Shown: positions 33,626 to 41,873 of the stretch, one piece after another
Numbering within the stretch: position 1 is the stretch's first letter
Layout of the letters: the number at the start of each line of letters is the position of its first letter
From: Saprospiraceae bacterium
Lineage (GTDB): Bacteria; Bacteroidota; Bacteroidia; Chitinophagales; Saprospiraceae
DNA length: 41,873 bases
NCBI GenBank assembly: GCA_013001975.1
Contig: JABDKX010000077.1
Coordinates: forward strand, 1 to 41,873
Direction: 5' to 3'
The notes under the pieces: generated by a model
Told to the model about the DNA's origin: nothing
The model's input: only the letters and a program-made list of their open reading frames with translations
Database searches by the model: none
Made by a program: the position numbers and the translations under genes

Positions 33626-35047
33626 TTATTTAAATCTAACAGAAACAGTCTCACCGATCCAACATCCTACTTTTTGCTTATCTCCTTTCTTCACACTTCT
33701 CATGTGACCTTCAGTTTTATCAGGTAATGAAGCGTTGTATTTTGAAATTCGTTGGTTTGCTTCTTCTGCAACTTCAGCATCGATACTTTTAGCATATCTG
33801 TATTTATCGATAGCAGCAATAATAGCTAACCTTTGATTCCAATCGTCTCCACAATTTCTAGCTGAAGCACCATACATATCTCCGATCAACATATAAGGTC
33901 TTCCGTAATTCGGTTTAGCTTTTGCTGCTTCATAAGCTGTTGCTCTAGCCTTACTGTATTGTTTTAATTTTCTAAACTGAATGGATGCTTTTGAAAACAA
34001 GTAACTTGCTTTTTTATCAACATCAGTTTCTTGTTCAATTGCTTCATCATATTTTTCAACAGCACCATCAAAGTCACCTGCATCGTATGCTTTCTTTGCT
34101 AAGAAACTAGGATTGTTTGCTTCAAATTCTGCTTGCCTTTCCGCGTTTACTTTAGCAGCATATGCTTTCCATTTCGTATCTAGATCAACAAGTAAAGGAT
34201 CATTTGGATCACAATTTCTTTTCTTTAGCAAAGCAACAAGATTTTTTAATTGATCCATATCATTTGGATCATCATCATACATTTGCTTGTATTTTGGCTT
34301 AAAGTAATCACAATCGAAAATTTCAGTTTCGATAGGACCGAACTTTACTACTGCAGCTTTCCAAGCTTGATCATAGTAAGCACCAAGCGTTTTGTTGTTT
34401 TCCAAATTATACGCTGCTATATCACTCATTTTTTGGTGATATTCAACAGCTTGTTCTTTTGTTAATTTACCTTTTTGAAATTGGTAAACAACGATAGCTG
34501 ATAGTGGGTCGAATATGGTGTATTCAATGTCATTACCTGCCATCTCTAATGCCTTATCATAAACAGCCAGATTTTCACTGTATTTAGCTCTTAATGAATA
34601 AAACATATCATAACCTTTTCTGTTATACACGTACCCAATTTTCTTCTTATAGCAATCGTCATTATCACCGCATGCTGAAGGTTTTATGGCTTTTGTTTCA
34701 TAAGCTTGAACAGCCTCATCATACAGCTTATTGATCATAGCTATATATTCTTTTTTCTTCTCTGGGTCTGTTTCCTTTTGAAATTTGTGTACATACAGCT
34801 TAACGCCATCGATAAAGTGGTAGTCTCTTTTCCCATCTGCAACTGGAGCAAAGTCGTAAGCTTTCTGCCAATTTTCAAAAGCCACTTCCCAATCTTGAGC
34901 CTTTAAAGCTTGTCTATAAATTGAATGCGCATCAGTAGCTTCTTCTTCAAAACTTTGACCTACCCAACTTTGAAATTGTGCATTTCCTAATTGTGAAAAA
35001 CCGACTACAAATATTAAACTGAATAAGATTTTTTTGAATAATTCCAT
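33626..35047 (-). CDS. Secreted TPR-like protein, paralogue of 30315..31751
   Basis: The protein has 473 aa with a signal peptide (about 1-23, ending LGNAQ) and no lipobox, unlike its paralogue. It is a TPR-like helical array (FENWQKAYDFAPVADGKRDYHFIDGVKLYVH, AKKAYDAGDFDGAVEKYDEAIEQET, YMLIGDMYGASARNCG) with the shared terminal motif KVGCWIGETVSVR. It is the last gene of a probable operon purH-coaX-omp-TPR (gaps of 9, 35 and 20 bp) and is followed by a strong terminator. It is probably periplasmic or surface-associated; function unknown. Confidence 0.78.
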   Translation of the reverse strand: MELFKKILFSLIFVVGFSQLGNAQFQSWVGQSFEEEATDAHSIYRQALKAQDWEVAFENWQKAYDFAPVADGKRDYHFIDGVKLYVHKFQKETDPEKKKEYIAMINKLYDEAVQAYETKAIKPSACGDNDDCYKKKIGYVYNRKGYDMFYSLRAKYSENLAVYDKALEMAGNDIEYTIFDPLSAIVVYQFQKGKLTKEQAVEYHQKMSDIAAYNLENNKTLGAYYDQAWKAAVVKFGPIETEIFDCDYFKPKYKQMYDDDPNDMDQLKNLVALLKKRNCDPNDPLLVDLDTKWKAYAAKVNAERQAEFEANNPSFLAKKAYDAGDFDGAVEKYDEAIEQETDVDKKASYLFSKASIQFRKLKQYSKARATAYEAAKAKPNYGRPYMLIGDMYGASARNCGDDWNQRLAIIAAIDKYRYAKSIDAEVAEEANQRISKYNASLPDKTEGHMRSVKKGDKQKVGCWIGETVSVRFK

Positions 35048-35067
35048 CCTTGAGAATTTTATGTTCG

Positions 35068-36423
35068 TTAATTATATTTCCTTTTTATCAACCATTCGTC
35101 ATCATTGAAAGTAAAACTGAATGAGAGTTTTACATATCTTTCTTCTACTGCAGTACCTTTACCTAACATCCCAAGAGTCACTCCTAAGTTAGCATGTGAT
35201 ATCTTTCTTTGATAAAAGAAAGGAAATCCAAATCCAACACTGACTCCGATATCTCTTATTATTTCATTTGAATTCTGAGGTATCTCATTAGGTACTTCAT
35301 TTACATATAATCCAAATCGATAATAAACTCTTTCGAAATAACTACCAATCGAATTATAATTAGGACGATAATATCCCCCAAAAGATAACTTTTTTATATT
35401 ATTTAATTTATTATTAACGAAACTGGACTCAAATTGGGACCATTTTGTTGTGGAATAGTTAAAACCGAGAGCATATTTCGATCCATGATAGTAAGTAGCC
35501 CCTAAACCAAGTTCAGAAGGCAACTTCCCTGTAGATTCCATAATTTCAGATGTACTATTAAGTGAATCTAAAATTCCTGATACATTCTGGATACTTCCTT
35601 CGAAAGCGGTTGATCTGTTATTGAACCCGGTTTTAGAGTTTCCATGAATTCCAATTGTCAATCTTTTAGGCACAAAATTGACATCATTATTGATGTTTTC
35701 TCCATTCAACTTGAAAGTATACATAGCGCCTGCATTCCACAAAAATCCTTTCAATCGATTAGTTTCTCTTAATTCAGTTTCAAAAAACGGAGCTGATTGT
35801 TCAAATTCAACGCGTCTCAAGTAATCTAAATTTCCAAATAAATATCCCAAGTTTAGGCCGAAGGCCAATTGCTTGTATCTTATTCCATTACTCCATACAA
35901 ATTGGTAGGTACCACCAGACCCTTCAAATTTTTTCTTGATCTCTCCAATATCATCATCAAATTCATCAATTTTCACATTATACCCTACTGTGCTGTAAGG
36001 CATTAATGTAAAAGCAGTTGCAAGAGAAATATTTCTTTCCTTCCTGTCCAGAACATCATTTAATTTATTTTGAAGCGGTATTGCTAAAGATAAATAAGAC
36101 AAATTGCCTTTCCATATATTTTGGTATTCTGAAGGCTGGGGATTATCTGTACTCACTCCGTCTCTTAAACCAGAGTTTTCTGCAAATACACCAATATCGA
36201 AAGTTGTTGATGATAAATAACTTAATGAAGCTGGATTAACTATATTTATTTGAAAAGGATCTTTGTAAGAAGCCCCTAAGCCGCCCATAAATTGAGAGGA
36301 CATAAAATTTCTATCTACGATGTCTCCAATACCAAATCTAGAATAAGGTGAGTTATCTTTCGGTTGGCAAAATGCTACCAAGGGAATGAAAAAAATCAAA
36401 AAGAATGCTATTTTTTTAAGCAT
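35068..36423 (-). CDS. Outer-membrane protein of the NSPYSRFGIGD family
   Basis: The protein has 451 aa with a signal peptide (about 1-19, ending AFCQ) followed by the conserved NSPYSRFGIGDI motif of a Bacteroidota family frequently found beside coaX. The rest alternates amphipathic strands (SYLSSTTFDIGVFAENSG, LAFGLNLGYLFGNLDYLRRVEFEQ, LGLGATYYHGSKYALGFNYSTTKW, FYQRKISHANLGVTLGMLG) consistent with a large barrel of the FadL/PorV type. The function is not known. It lies 35 bp after coaX and 20 bp before the TPR gene. Confidence 0.8.
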   Translation of the reverse strand: MLKKIAFFLIFFIPLVAFCQPKDNSPYSRFGIGDIVDRNFMSSQFMGGLGASYKDPFQINIVNPASLSYLSSTTFDIGVFAENSGLRDGVSTDNPQPSEYQNIWKGNLSYLSLAIPLQNKLNDVLDRKERNISLATAFTLMPYSTVGYNVKIDEFDDDIGEIKKKFEGSGGTYQFVWSNGIRYKQLAFGLNLGYLFGNLDYLRRVEFEQSAPFFETELRETNRLKGFLWNAGAMYTFKLNGENINNDVNFVPKRLTIGIHGNSKTGFNNRSTAFEGSIQNVSGILDSLNSTSEIMESTGKLPSELGLGATYYHGSKYALGFNYSTTKWSQFESSFVNNKLNNIKKLSFGGYYRPNYNSIGSYFERVYYRFGLYVNEVPNEIPQNSNEIIRDIGVSVGFGFPFFYQRKISHANLGVTLGMLGKGTAVEERYVKLSFSFTFNDDEWLIKRKYN

Positions 36424-36458
36424 AAAATCTTTTAGTGTTTGAATAATAATTCCATTTT

Positions 36459-37202
36459 TCAGGATGGATTTTTATCCAGATTAAATAATAGTATTTCATT
36501 TAGGCCGCTTAAGACCAGATTAGGGATGACAAATATCTTAGATTCTATCATTTCTCCAAAATATTCAGCGTCTCCACCAGTTAAAATAACCTTTATTTTA
36601 CCTTTCTTTTTAGTTAAAGTTTTTATAAAGCCCTCAATTTCGCACTTTATCCCTAAAACTGCTCCATTTTGTAACGCTTTAGTTGTGGAATTTCCTAACA
36701 ATTCATTTTTTTTACTTCTCTTCACTCGCGGCAATTTAGAAGTCATAACATGCATGCTTTCAAGCCTCATTTCCAATCCTGGTGCAATATTACCTCCTAA
36801 ATAGATGCCATTGTCATCGATGTAATCGTATTTAATACAAGTGCCCATATCTACTAAAAGTACCTTTTTCTTTGGGTATTTTAGATGGGCTCCAACCACA
36901 CCAGCCAACCTGTCTAAACCTAATGTCTTGGGCGTACCATAATTATTGACAATTGGCAACTTGGTCTTATGGCTCAATATTAATAGATGATAGTTTTTGC
37001 TTAAATGTTGTACAAATTGAGGATTATTTAGCCTTACTGTCGATAAAACTGCATGCTTAAACCCATATTTCTTATTCAACTTTTTTATATCACCAACTAA
37101 TACCTTACGTTTAGATACGACATATTTTAGATTTTGGTTTTGGTATACAGCTAACTTTATAAATGTATTTCCAATATCTATTATGAGGTTGCACTGATTC
37201 AT
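36459..37202 (-). CDS. coaX: Type III pantothenate kinase
   Basis: The protein has 247 aa, an ASKHA-fold kinase for the first step of coenzyme A synthesis. Seen: the phosphate-1 loop DIGNTFIKLAVY at the N-terminus, YGTPKTLGLDRLAG, VDMGTCIKYDYID, and GGNIAPGLEMR. The C-terminus has the adenosine-motif stretch VILTGGDAEYF. Cotranscribed with purH (9-bp gap) and the following outer-membrane gene. Confidence 0.95.
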   Translation of the reverse strand: MNQCNLIIDIGNTFIKLAVYQNQNLKYVVSKRKVLVGDIKKLNKKYGFKHAVLSTVRLNNPQFVQHLSKNYHLLILSHKTKLPIVNNYGTPKTLGLDRLAGVVGAHLKYPKKKVLLVDMGTCIKYDYIDDNGIYLGGNIAPGLEMRLESMHVMTSKLPRVKRSKKNELLGNSTTKALQNGAVLGIKCEIEGFIKTLTKKKGKIKVILTGGDAEYFGEMIESKIFVIPNLVLSGLNEILLFNLDKNPS

Positions 37203-37211
37203 TAAAATAGA

Positions 37212-38741
37212 TTAATGTTTAAAATGCCTTATTTTAGTAAATACCATTGGCATGTCATGTTCATTACAATAATCTACACTCAATTGATCTTTTATTGATC
37301 CCCCAGGCTGTATAACAGCTTTGATTCCTGCCTTGTGAGCAATTTCTACACAATCTGGAAATGGAAAAAAAGCATCTGAAGCCATGACAGCTCCGTTCAA
37401 ATCAAATCCAAATTTAATAGCTTTTGCAATAGCTTGATTACAGGCATCTACACGTGATGTTTGGCCACAGCCCATTCCTAACAGCTGATTGTTTTTAGCT
37501 AAAACAATAGTATTAGATTTTAAATGTTTAACCAATTTATTTGCAAACTCCAAGTCTTTGATTTGTTCTGAAGTTGGCTGAGCATTTGTTTTACATTCAA
37601 AATCAATTTCGCTTTCCATTTTCAAATCTGTATCCTGTTGGATTACACCATTAAGAATACTTTTAAAGCTTTTATCTTGTCTTACAAATTGATTTATTTT
37701 CAATAAAACTCTCTTCTTTTTTGATAATAGTAAGTCTGCAGCATCGTCATCAAAATTAGGTGCAATCAATACTTCATAAAACAGCTTATTGATTTCTTCT
37801 GCTGTTTTTAAATCAATTGTTCTGTTGCAAATTAATATGCCACCAAAAGCAGAAACAGGATCTCCTGCTAAGGCATCAGTCCAAGCTTCAAAAACTGTAT
37901 TACGGGTCGCGACGCCACAAGCATTGGTATGTTTTAAAACTGCAAAAGTAGGATCATCGTGTTCAAATTCAGCCATCAACTGAACAGCAGCATCAATATC
38001 AACTAAGTTATTAAAGGACAACTCTTTTCCTCCTAATTTATGAAACACATTAGTCAAGTCGCCAAAGAATATTCCTTGTTGGTGTGGATTTTCGCCATAA
38101 CGTAAAGTTGAGCCGCTAGGTATGCTGACTTTAAAATTATCTTTTTCTGTACTTGTATTATTAATGAAATAGTTGAAGATTGCAGTATCATAATGAGAAG
38201 AAACACCAAAGGCTTCCAATGCCATTTGTTTTCTTTCTTCTAAAGTCGATATACCATTATTTTCCAGAATATTTTCAAGAAAACCATATTGATTTTTTGA
38301 AGGAATAATCATAACATCATTAAAGTTTTTTGCAGCAGCTCTGATAAGTGCTATTCCTCCAATATCAATTTTCTCTATGATTTTAGATTCATCAGTTGTG
38401 GCCTTCACAGTCTCTTCGAAAGGATATAAATCAACGACGACCAAATCAATTTCTGGAATTTCATATTTCGCTAATTGGCCCAAGTGGTTATCTTCTCTTC
38501 TTGCCAGAATACCACCAAATACTTTTGGATGTAATGTTTTTACTCTGCCATCTAAAATAGACGGATAAGAAGTAATGTCTTCAACTTGAATGGGATCTAA
38601 ACCATTTTTTTTCAGATGATCAAAGGTTCCTCCTGTTGAGTAAATTGTAATATCAAGCGATTTTAGGGAAGTCATTATCTCATCTAAGCCAGATTTATCA
38701 AAAACTGAAATCAGGGCTGACTTTATCTTTCTTTCAGACAT
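37212..38741 (-). CDS. purH: Bifunctional AICAR transformylase/IMP cyclohydrolase
   Basis: The protein has 509 aa and catalyses the last two steps of IMP synthesis. The N-terminal cyclohydrolase domain has ALISVFDKSGLDEI, STGGTFDHL and DGRVKTLHPKVFGGILARR. The C-terminal transformylase domain has RYGENPHQQG, AVLKHTNACGVATR, GCGQTSRVDA and SDAFFPFPD, ending QPGGSIKD and MVFTKIRHFKH. Full length. It heads the operon with coaX and has an exact -7 element about 16 bp upstream of the ATG. Confidence 0.98.
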   Translation of the reverse strand: MSERKIKSALISVFDKSGLDEIMTSLKSLDITIYSTGGTFDHLKKNGLDPIQVEDITSYPSILDGRVKTLHPKVFGGILARREDNHLGQLAKYEIPEIDLVVVDLYPFEETVKATTDESKIIEKIDIGGIALIRAAAKNFNDVMIIPSKNQYGFLENILENNGISTLEERKQMALEAFGVSSHYDTAIFNYFINNTSTEKDNFKVSIPSGSTLRYGENPHQQGIFFGDLTNVFHKLGGKELSFNNLVDIDAAVQLMAEFEHDDPTFAVLKHTNACGVATRNTVFEAWTDALAGDPVSAFGGILICNRTIDLKTAEEINKLFYEVLIAPNFDDDAADLLLSKKKRVLLKINQFVRQDKSFKSILNGVIQQDTDLKMESEIDFECKTNAQPTSEQIKDLEFANKLVKHLKSNTIVLAKNNQLLGMGCGQTSRVDACNQAIAKAIKFGFDLNGAVMASDAFFPFPDCVEIAHKAGIKAVIQPGGSIKDQLSVDYCNEHDMPMVFTKIRHFKH

Positions 38742-38757
38742 TGGTTGAATTTGACGG

Positions 38758-38765
38758 CAAATGTA
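38758..38765 (-). promoter_or_regulatory. Promoter -7 element of the purH operon
   Basis: Minus-strand TACATTTG matches TAnnTTTG exactly and sits 16 bp before the purH ATG, giving a leader of about ten bases. No TTG at the usual -33 spacing is seen. Confidence 0.4.
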
Positions 38766-38875
38766 ATGAAAGTCAGTAGATTCAGTTAATATAAAGTGGT
38801 AATGAATGACTTGTTTAACAACAATTTTGGCCTATAATCGTGAAAATTGGTACTGTTTTGAATTTGGAAGATAAA

Positions 38876-39469
38876 TTATTGCCTAAAATCAAGCATGTTC
38901 CCCATTTTGAAGCAGATTCGGCATCGTGGTTCATATTTATCTTTCTCACCTAGAACGACGGTTTCTGTCTCTTCAGATAAGCGATAAGAATGCATTGCCA
39001 AACTCCCACAATGAGGGCAAATCGCATGAACTTTGGTAATATATTCTGCGATCGCCAGCAGATTAGGTATTGGACCAAATGGAACACCTCTAAAGTCCAT
39101 ATCTAATCCAGCAGCAATTACGCGAATACCTTTCAATGCTAATTTTTGGCAAACATCTATGATACCCATATCAAAGAATTGTGCTTCATCAATACCGACA
39201 ACATTTACATTGCCATTAGTAATGTGATTATAAATGTCAGAACTTTTTGCAACTGGTATGGAATCGACGGAATTATCATTGTGAGAAACAACAGCTGCTT
39301 CATCATATCGCGTATCTCTCGAAGGTTTAAATATTAAAACTTTTTGGTTGGCGATTCTTGCTCGATTGAGTCTTCTTATTAATTCTTCAGTTTTACCGGA
39401 AAACATAGAGCCACAAATAACTTCGATCCATCCACTTCTTTGTGCTCTAAAATTTGGTTCTAAAAACAT
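38876..39469 (-). CDS. tdk: Thymidine kinase (type II)
   Basis: The protein has 197 aa and phosphorylates thymidine for salvage. Motifs: P-loop [12 protein letters not shown] (Gly20-Thr27), FKPSRDTRY, the DEAQFFD Walker B stretch, [15 protein letters not shown], and the zinc-binding lasso with CPHCG and CRIC. The start is the only in-frame ATG at the expected place. It is transcribed away from the next plus-strand gene. Confidence 0.96.
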   Translation of the reverse strand: MFLEPNFRAQRSGWIEVICGSMFSGKTEELIRRLNRARIANQKVLIFKPSRDTRYDEAAVVSHNDNSVDSIPVAKSSDIYNHITNGNVNVVGIDEAQFFDMGIIDVCQKLALKGIRVIAAGLDMDFRGVPFGPIPNLLAIAEYITKVHAICPHCGSLAMHSYRLSEETETVVLGEKDKYEPRCRICFKMGNMLDFRQ

Positions 39470-39755
39470 TTATAGGTTTAAATTTCTTGGTCCAGTAACT
39501 CAGTTCGAATTATAAATGTAAAAGAACGAATAAATGAGTTATTGAGGTAATGAATTTATAAGAGAATGAATTTATTCATAAAAGAGATTAAAAAATGTTG
39601 ATTTTTACAATCTTATTCCCAATATTTCGAGCCGGATTTCAGTTTATATCACTTAATCCCTTTTATTTTTATAAAACATATTACGATTTTTTATAATAGG
39701 TCTGATTTTTGCAGACATACCTTTATAATACAATACTTAACATCGAGATAAAGAA

Positions 39756-40481
39756 ATGGATCTAAACAAAACATCTGTACTATTGAAAAAAATCAACAGA
39801 CTTCATGAGTTGATTAATACTATTGGAGAAGCGAGTTCTACTGAGACTGACCTTTTAAAGGCTTATGTTATCGATCTGTATGAAGCAGTGGCAATGTCTG
39901 ATATCGAGCAAGCCAAGGACTTGGAAATAGCCGAGATGAAAAAGGAGATGAAGAGGCGAAGAAAGGCTGAAAAGAAATTAAAAAAATCAGTCAACAAAAA
40001 ATACAATATTGAATCTCCTGAATTGGTAGTGTCGAAAAATGAATCTTCTATTCCAGTAGTTGAAAAAGTTGAACCGATAGAACATCAGCTATCTAAAGCA
40101 GAAAATGTTGTTGTTGAAATGGCTGCAAAAGAAAGTACGTCATCAAAAGCCAATGGTTCATCTGTTATTTCTCAAGAAATCAAAGATTTATTTGATATTG
40201 AAGAAATGCCAGAATTATCTGACAAATTAGCTAATGCGCCAATTTCAGATTTAACTAAAGCTATGGGCATTAATGAGAAAATATTTACACAGAAAGAACT
40301 TTTTGGTGGAGATCAAAAAGAAATGGATAATATTTTGTTAGCTATGAACGGACTAAGCAATTTTGATGAAGCAAAATCTGTCATGATGAAAAGTGTAGCC
40401 GTTAAGTATGACTGGACTGCACCTTCTAGAATTAAAAAGGCTAAGAATTTCATTAAATTTGTAAGGCGCCGTTATAATTAA
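39756..40481 (+). CDS. Bacteroidota-conserved helical protein of unknown function
   Basis: The protein has 241 aa. Residues 1-75 are helical and end in a highly charged coiled coil (AEMKKEMKRRRKAEKKLKKS). A disordered linker (80-140) leads to a conserved C-terminal module (about 145-241: ISDLTKAMGINEKIFTQKELFGGD, NILLAMNGLSNFDEA, VAVKYDWTAPSRIKKAKNFIKFVRRRYN). I have seen this C-terminal pattern in many Bacteroidota proteins without assigned function. Cytosolic. It lies 22 bp before the rhomboid gene and probably shares its transcript. The 286-bp region upstream shared with tdk shows no convincing site. Confidence 0.7.
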   Translation: MDLNKTSVLLKKINRLHELINTIGEASSTETDLLKAYVIDLYEAVAMSDIEQAKDLEIAEMKKEMKRRRKAEKKLKKSVNKKYNIESPELVVSKNESSIPVVEKVEPIEHQLSKAENVVVEMAAKESTSSKANGSSVISQEIKDLFDIEEMPELSDKLANAPISDLTKAMGINEKIFTQKELFGGDQKEMDNILLAMNGLSNFDEAKSVMMKSVAVKYDWTAPSRIKKAKNFIKFVRRRYN

Positions 40482-40502
40482 TTAACGTTTTACATTCAAT
40501 AT

Positions 40503-41204
40503 TTGGATAACTCGCTCAAAACATTATTGTCATCAGTAAGGTTTAGTGGTTCCTTTGTTATAATCATGTGGATTGTCCACATTTATAAAGTTACAGCAGA
40601 GGTTTCATTGACTCAATATGGCATATTCCCTAGAGAGATTGATGGATTAATAGGCATTTTCCTAGCACCATTGATTCACGGCAGTTGGGAACATCTGATT
40701 TCTAATTCCGTACCATTTTTTGTTTCATTAACAATCATTCATTATTTCTATAAAAGAGTCGCATTGTCTTCTTTTGTATTAATATATCTCATAACAGGAG
40801 CATCTGTTTGGATGTTTGGTCGCAGCTTATATCACATTGGCGCTAGTGGTGTTGTCTATGGTTTGATTGCTTTCATTTTTTGGAGTGGTGTTTTCAGACG
40901 AAATATTAAATCAATTGTTTTGGCACTTATCGTAACCATTTTATACGCTGGCTACTTAGAAGGTGTTGTTCCAACTAAGGAAGGTGTATCGTGGGAAAGT
41001 CATCTGCTGGGTGTCTTTGTAGGACTAATCATTGCTTTCTTTCTAAAAGAGCTAATCGAAAATGATGAAATCCCGACTGATCCTTGGGCAAATACTTCCG
41101 ACGAACCATTGGTTTATTATCTGCCAAGAAATATTTTTGAAATGACGAAACAAGAAAGGCAAATTGAAGAATGGAGGCTGCGTCAGGAGAGGGAGGATGA
41201 ATGA
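40503..41204 (+). CDS. Rhomboid family intramembrane serine protease
   Basis: The protein has 233 aa from a TTG start; the first in-frame ATG falls inside transmembrane helix one. Six transmembrane helices are evident. The motifs LIHGSWEHLISN (His59, His64, Asn68), GASG with catalytic Ser115, and SHLLG with catalytic His167 give a complete Ser-His dyad. A soluble charged C-terminal tail (about 188-233) follows. It cleaves membrane proteins within the bilayer; the substrates are unknown. The repeat region begins directly after its stop. Confidence 0.9.
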   Translation: MDNSLKTLLSSVRFSGSFVIIMWIVHIYKVTAEVSLTQYGIFPREIDGLIGIFLAPLIHGSWEHLISNSVPFFVSLTIIHYFYKRVALSSFVLIYLITGASVWMFGRSLYHIGASGVVYGLIAFIFWSGVFRRNIKSIVLALIVTILYAGYLEGVVPTKEGVSWESHLLGVFVGLIIAFFLKELIENDEIPTDPWANTSDEPLVYYLPRNIFEMTKQERQIEEWRLRQEREDE

Positions 41205-41223
41205 TTATGAATTATGGATTATG

Positions 41224-41316
41224 AATTAAAAATTAAAGATTAAAAATTAAAAATTAAAAATTAAAGATTAAAAATTAAAGATTAAAGATTAAAGATTAAA
41301 GATTAAAGATTAAAAA
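41224..41316. repeat. Tandem heptamer array ATTAAAR
   Basis: About thirteen units of ATTAAAG or ATTAAAA follow each other with a 7-bp period. The array starts at the end of the rhomboid gene and ends before AGCTTCTTC. Likely variable in length by slippage. Confidence 0.85.
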
Positions 41317-41404
41317 GCTTCTTCTACGAAATGTAATGCATTGTTCTCCGAAATGGAATGTAGGGGAAAAGTAGAATTATGGATTAAAAAAAATCATTGT
41401 TTGC

Positions 41405-41527
41405 ATTGTATTCATTGAGCTTATTGTATTCATTGTATTCATTGAATCATTGTTCTGGCCAACCCACCCGCTTCGCGGTTCTCTCACCAAACCTTACAGT
41501 TTGATCCTACGGATTACGTTTCGTTCA
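41405..41527. repeat. 123-bp direct repeat, copy A
   Basis: The first ~50 bp is a run of TTGTATTCA-type 9-mers. The last 63 bp (41465-41527) is a hairpin-rich core starting CACCCGCTTCGCGG. It is the same length as copy B with about three differences. Confidence 0.9.
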
Positions 41528-41529
41528 CC

Positions 41530-41593
41530 CACCCGCTTCGCGGTTCTCTTCACCAAACCTTATGGTTTGATCCTGCGGATTACGTTTCGTTCA
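41530..41593. repeat. Partial repeat (core only), middle copy
   Basis: The 64-bp core lacks the TTGTATTCA part. It differs from copies A and B by one inserted T and by ATGG for ACAG and TGC for TAC. The first change extends a hairpin from CAAAC/GTTTG to CAAACC/GGTTTG. Confidence 0.9.
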
Positions 41594-41594
41594 T

Positions 41595-41717
41595 ATTGTA
41601 TTCATTGAGTTCATTGTATTCATTGTATTCATTGAATCATTTTTCTGGCCAACCCACCCGCTTCGCGGTTCTCTCACCAAACCTTACAGTTTGATCCTAC
41701 GGATTACGTTTCGTTCA
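41595..41717. repeat. 123-bp direct repeat, copy B, running into murQ
   Basis: Copy B lies exactly 190 bp after copy A. Its last 14 bases overlap the stop and final codons of murQ on the minus strand. Confidence 0.9.
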
Positions 41718-41873
41718 TATTGATAAAATCTAACGCATTCCTAACGGACGTTTTTTCTAGTAAGAGTTTTTGTGCTTCATCGTAAGAAAGGCCACTCCTT
41801 GCCATTATCATTTTTGTTCCTCTGTCAACTAATTTATTATTGGACAATTGCATATCAACCATTTTGTTGTCCT
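41704..41873 (-). CDS. murQ: N-acetylmuramic acid 6-phosphate etherase, C-terminal part (partial)
   Basis: Minus-strand frame entering from the right edge and ending TAA at 41704-41706. The visible 55 residues include NKMVDMQLSNNKLVDRGTKM and ARSGLSYDEAQKLL, the conserved end of MurQ, which cleaves the lactyl ether of MurNAc 6-phosphate during cell-wall recycling. The catalytic SIS domain lies beyond the window. The last residues (MNET) and the stop codon are encoded by repeat copy B, so the native 3' end seems to have been replaced. Confidence 0.82.
   Translation of the reverse strand, partial: DNKMVDMQLSNNKLVDRGTKMIMARSGLSYDEAQKLLLEKTSVRNALDFINMNET

Larger units (their letters stand above)
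41205..41703. other. Repeat-rich intergenic region
   Basis: 499 bp lie between the rhomboid stop and the murQ stop with no gene. The order is: an AT-rich heptamer array (41224-41316); a non-repeated part with two similar segments (ACGAAATGTAATG and CCGAAATGGAATG); then two 123-bp near-identical copies flanking a third 64-bp partial copy. Confidence 0.8.

Noticed and set aside
39595-39696. 33-codon plus-strand ORF (MLIFTILFPIF...) between tdk and 39756
   Set aside because: Phe/Tyr/Ile-rich translation of AT-rich DNA, no terminator or promoter context; likely chance.
41405-41717. Possible CRISPR array
   Set aside because: Repeats are long, adjacent and unequal, without uniform unique spacers or cas genes.

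Overview
The window is about 42 kb of AT-rich bacterial chromosome from a member of the Bacteroidota. The evidence is a type IX secretion C-terminal sorting domain (27991..30174), promoter -7 elements of the TAnnTTTG type, the near absence of Shine-Dalgarno sequences, several TTG starts, and many Bacteroidota-restricted families (DUF4105/Lnb, DUF3127, the NSPYSRFGIGD outer-membrane family). A Saprospiria-like or related marine lineage is possible, but the sequence alone does not settle it. I see no rRNA, tRNA, insertion sequence, prophage or CRISPR array.

Layout. 1-7.5 kb, plus strand: end of an unknown gene, an Lnb-like lipoprotein N-acyltransferase, Lon protease, a carboxypeptidase-regulatory-like protein, a small Zn-ribbon protein, a thioredoxin-like lipoprotein, a secreted helical protein, a DUF3127 protein and a Trp-rich secreted protein. 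7.5-15.5 kb, minus strand: Bcp peroxiredoxin, an M23 peptidase, MeaB, then an ABC transporter operon made of an ATPase, a permease, an inner-membrane-anchored substrate-binding protein fused to an OmpA peptidoglycan-binding domain, and a membrane-anchored PspA-like coiled-coil protein. 15.5-19.4 kb: an 870-bp gap rich in palindromes, repeats and minus-strand terminators, with a 20-codon hydrophobic/acidic micropeptide ORF divergent from a 503-aa cytosolic TPR-like protein, followed by three minus-strand genes (membrane, Cys-rich secreted, coiled coil). 19.5-27.9 kb: arginine deiminase, thioesterase, YihY/BrkB, redoxin, FolC, lycopene cyclase, a Gfo/Idh/MocA-like protein lacking both catalytic residues, LipA, and a secreted beta-rich protein. 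28-39.5 kb: a T9SS cargo protein, two paralogous TPR-type envelope proteins on either side of phosphofructokinase and a small barrel protein, an outer-membrane protein, CoaX, PurH and thymidine kinase. 39.7-41.9 kb: a coiled-coil protein, a rhomboid protease, a repeat-rich intergenic region, and the end of murQ, whose last codons lie inside the repeat.

Most of the window is core metabolism and envelope maintenance. Two places look like undescribed systems. First, the locus at 15.76-17.86 kb: a TPR-like protein facing a terminator-bounded 20-aa peptide gene, with tandem 19-bp dyads and repeated GGACATGCAATTC boxes between them. This resembles a peptide/TPR-receptor pair, known in Firmicutes as RRNPP. 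Second, the ABC/SBP-OmpA/PspA-like operon at 10.8-15.5 kb, which looks like an envelope-sensing transporter rather than a plain nutrient importer. Functional claims for both are inference.
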